Source: VMGX01 sp038065915 (GTDB lineage Bacteria > Patescibacteriota > Minisyncoccia > Phycocordibacterales > 21-14-all-36-13). From it: a stretch of 64,000 nt of DNA. The DNA is taken from NCBI GenBank assembly GCA_038065915.1, contig JBBTPZ010000002.1, positions 9,662 to 73,661 on the forward strand. The letters are read 5' to 3'. The notes below the pieces were generated by a model. The model worked only from the letters and a program-made list of their open reading frames with translations, made no database searches and was not told the DNA's origin. Position numbers and translations under genes: made by a program. Position 1 is the stretch's first letter; every line of letters begins with the position of its first letter. Below, piece after piece: positions 63,963 through 64,000 of this stretch.

Positions 63963-64000
63963 CCCTACTTTTATTTCTGATTCCGAACACATTTCAACCT

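Overview
The window looks like one contiguous piece of a Candidate Phyla Radiation (Patescibacteria) genome, most likely Parcubacteria. The evidence is very low G+C, short intergenic spaces, reduced versions of housekeeping proteins (AspRS without its insertion domain, AlaRS without its C-terminal domain, a 770-780 residue SMC, a family-4 uracil-DNA glycosylase without iron-sulfur cysteines) and many small unclassifiable proteins. The genetic code is standard: TGA is a true stop, for example in dnaK and smc. bL9 is present, which argues against Microgenomates-like lineages reported to lack it. Three 100-N runs are assembly gaps; two are flanked by the same 55 bp on both sides and probably hide no missing sequence.

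Layout. 1-9 kb: dnaB (cut at the window edge), cysS, a CorA-type transporter, a C-terminal processing protease, rplI, rpmA, a MazG-like enzyme and a PspC protein. 9-21 kb: an EnvC-like M23 protein, gltX plus a NYN-domain protein, then cell-wall genes (murG, ftsW, mraY, D-Ala-D-Ala carboxypeptidase) and scpB/scpA. 21-31 kb: aspS, trpS, glyS and an SDR / left-handed-beta-helix / histidine-kinase operon. 31-35 kb: an accessory patch of small unknown genes, an acyltransferase and a toxin-antitoxin pair with a Panacea-type antitoxin. 35-44 kb: dnaJ, dnaK, grpE, then rpsI-rplM-rplQ-rpoA-rpsD-rpsK-rpsM-rpmJ-infA. 44-64 kb: a gp47/J-like membrane protein, an FtsA/PilM-like ATPase, alaS, an M16 peptidase, UDG, pcm, a Cas4/RecB-like nuclease, an ATP-cone/Mrr nuclease, mnmA, trmD-khpA-rpsP, a LOG-family protein and smc. 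Almost all conserved genes are on the minus strand. Isolated small genes, several with near-consensus promoters, sit between them on the plus strand.

The most unusual content is repeat biology. At least six families of short palindromic or terminal-inverted-repeat elements fill the spacers. They often reach into genes, supplying stop codons, C-terminal residues, start-codon context or in-frame insertions (bL27, MnmA). One family is a 38-44 nt hairpin with a constant TGCTATCGCA core and variable but still pairing outer arms. It brackets both copies of a 182-residue PaaX-like/Cas2-fold protein with near-identical spacing and also occurs as solo copies elsewhere. This is the best candidate for an undescribed protein-plus-repeat mobile or regulatory system.

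Gene expression shows two architectures. Many first-in-operon conserved genes have a -10 box 5-8 nt upstream of the start codon and no Shine-Dalgarno sequence, suggesting leaderless mRNAs. The small accessory genes have full -35/-10 promoters, leaders, strong Shine-Dalgarno sites and intrinsic terminators. Two promoter-to-terminator units without an ORF (about 18.2-18.5 kb) are candidate small RNAs.
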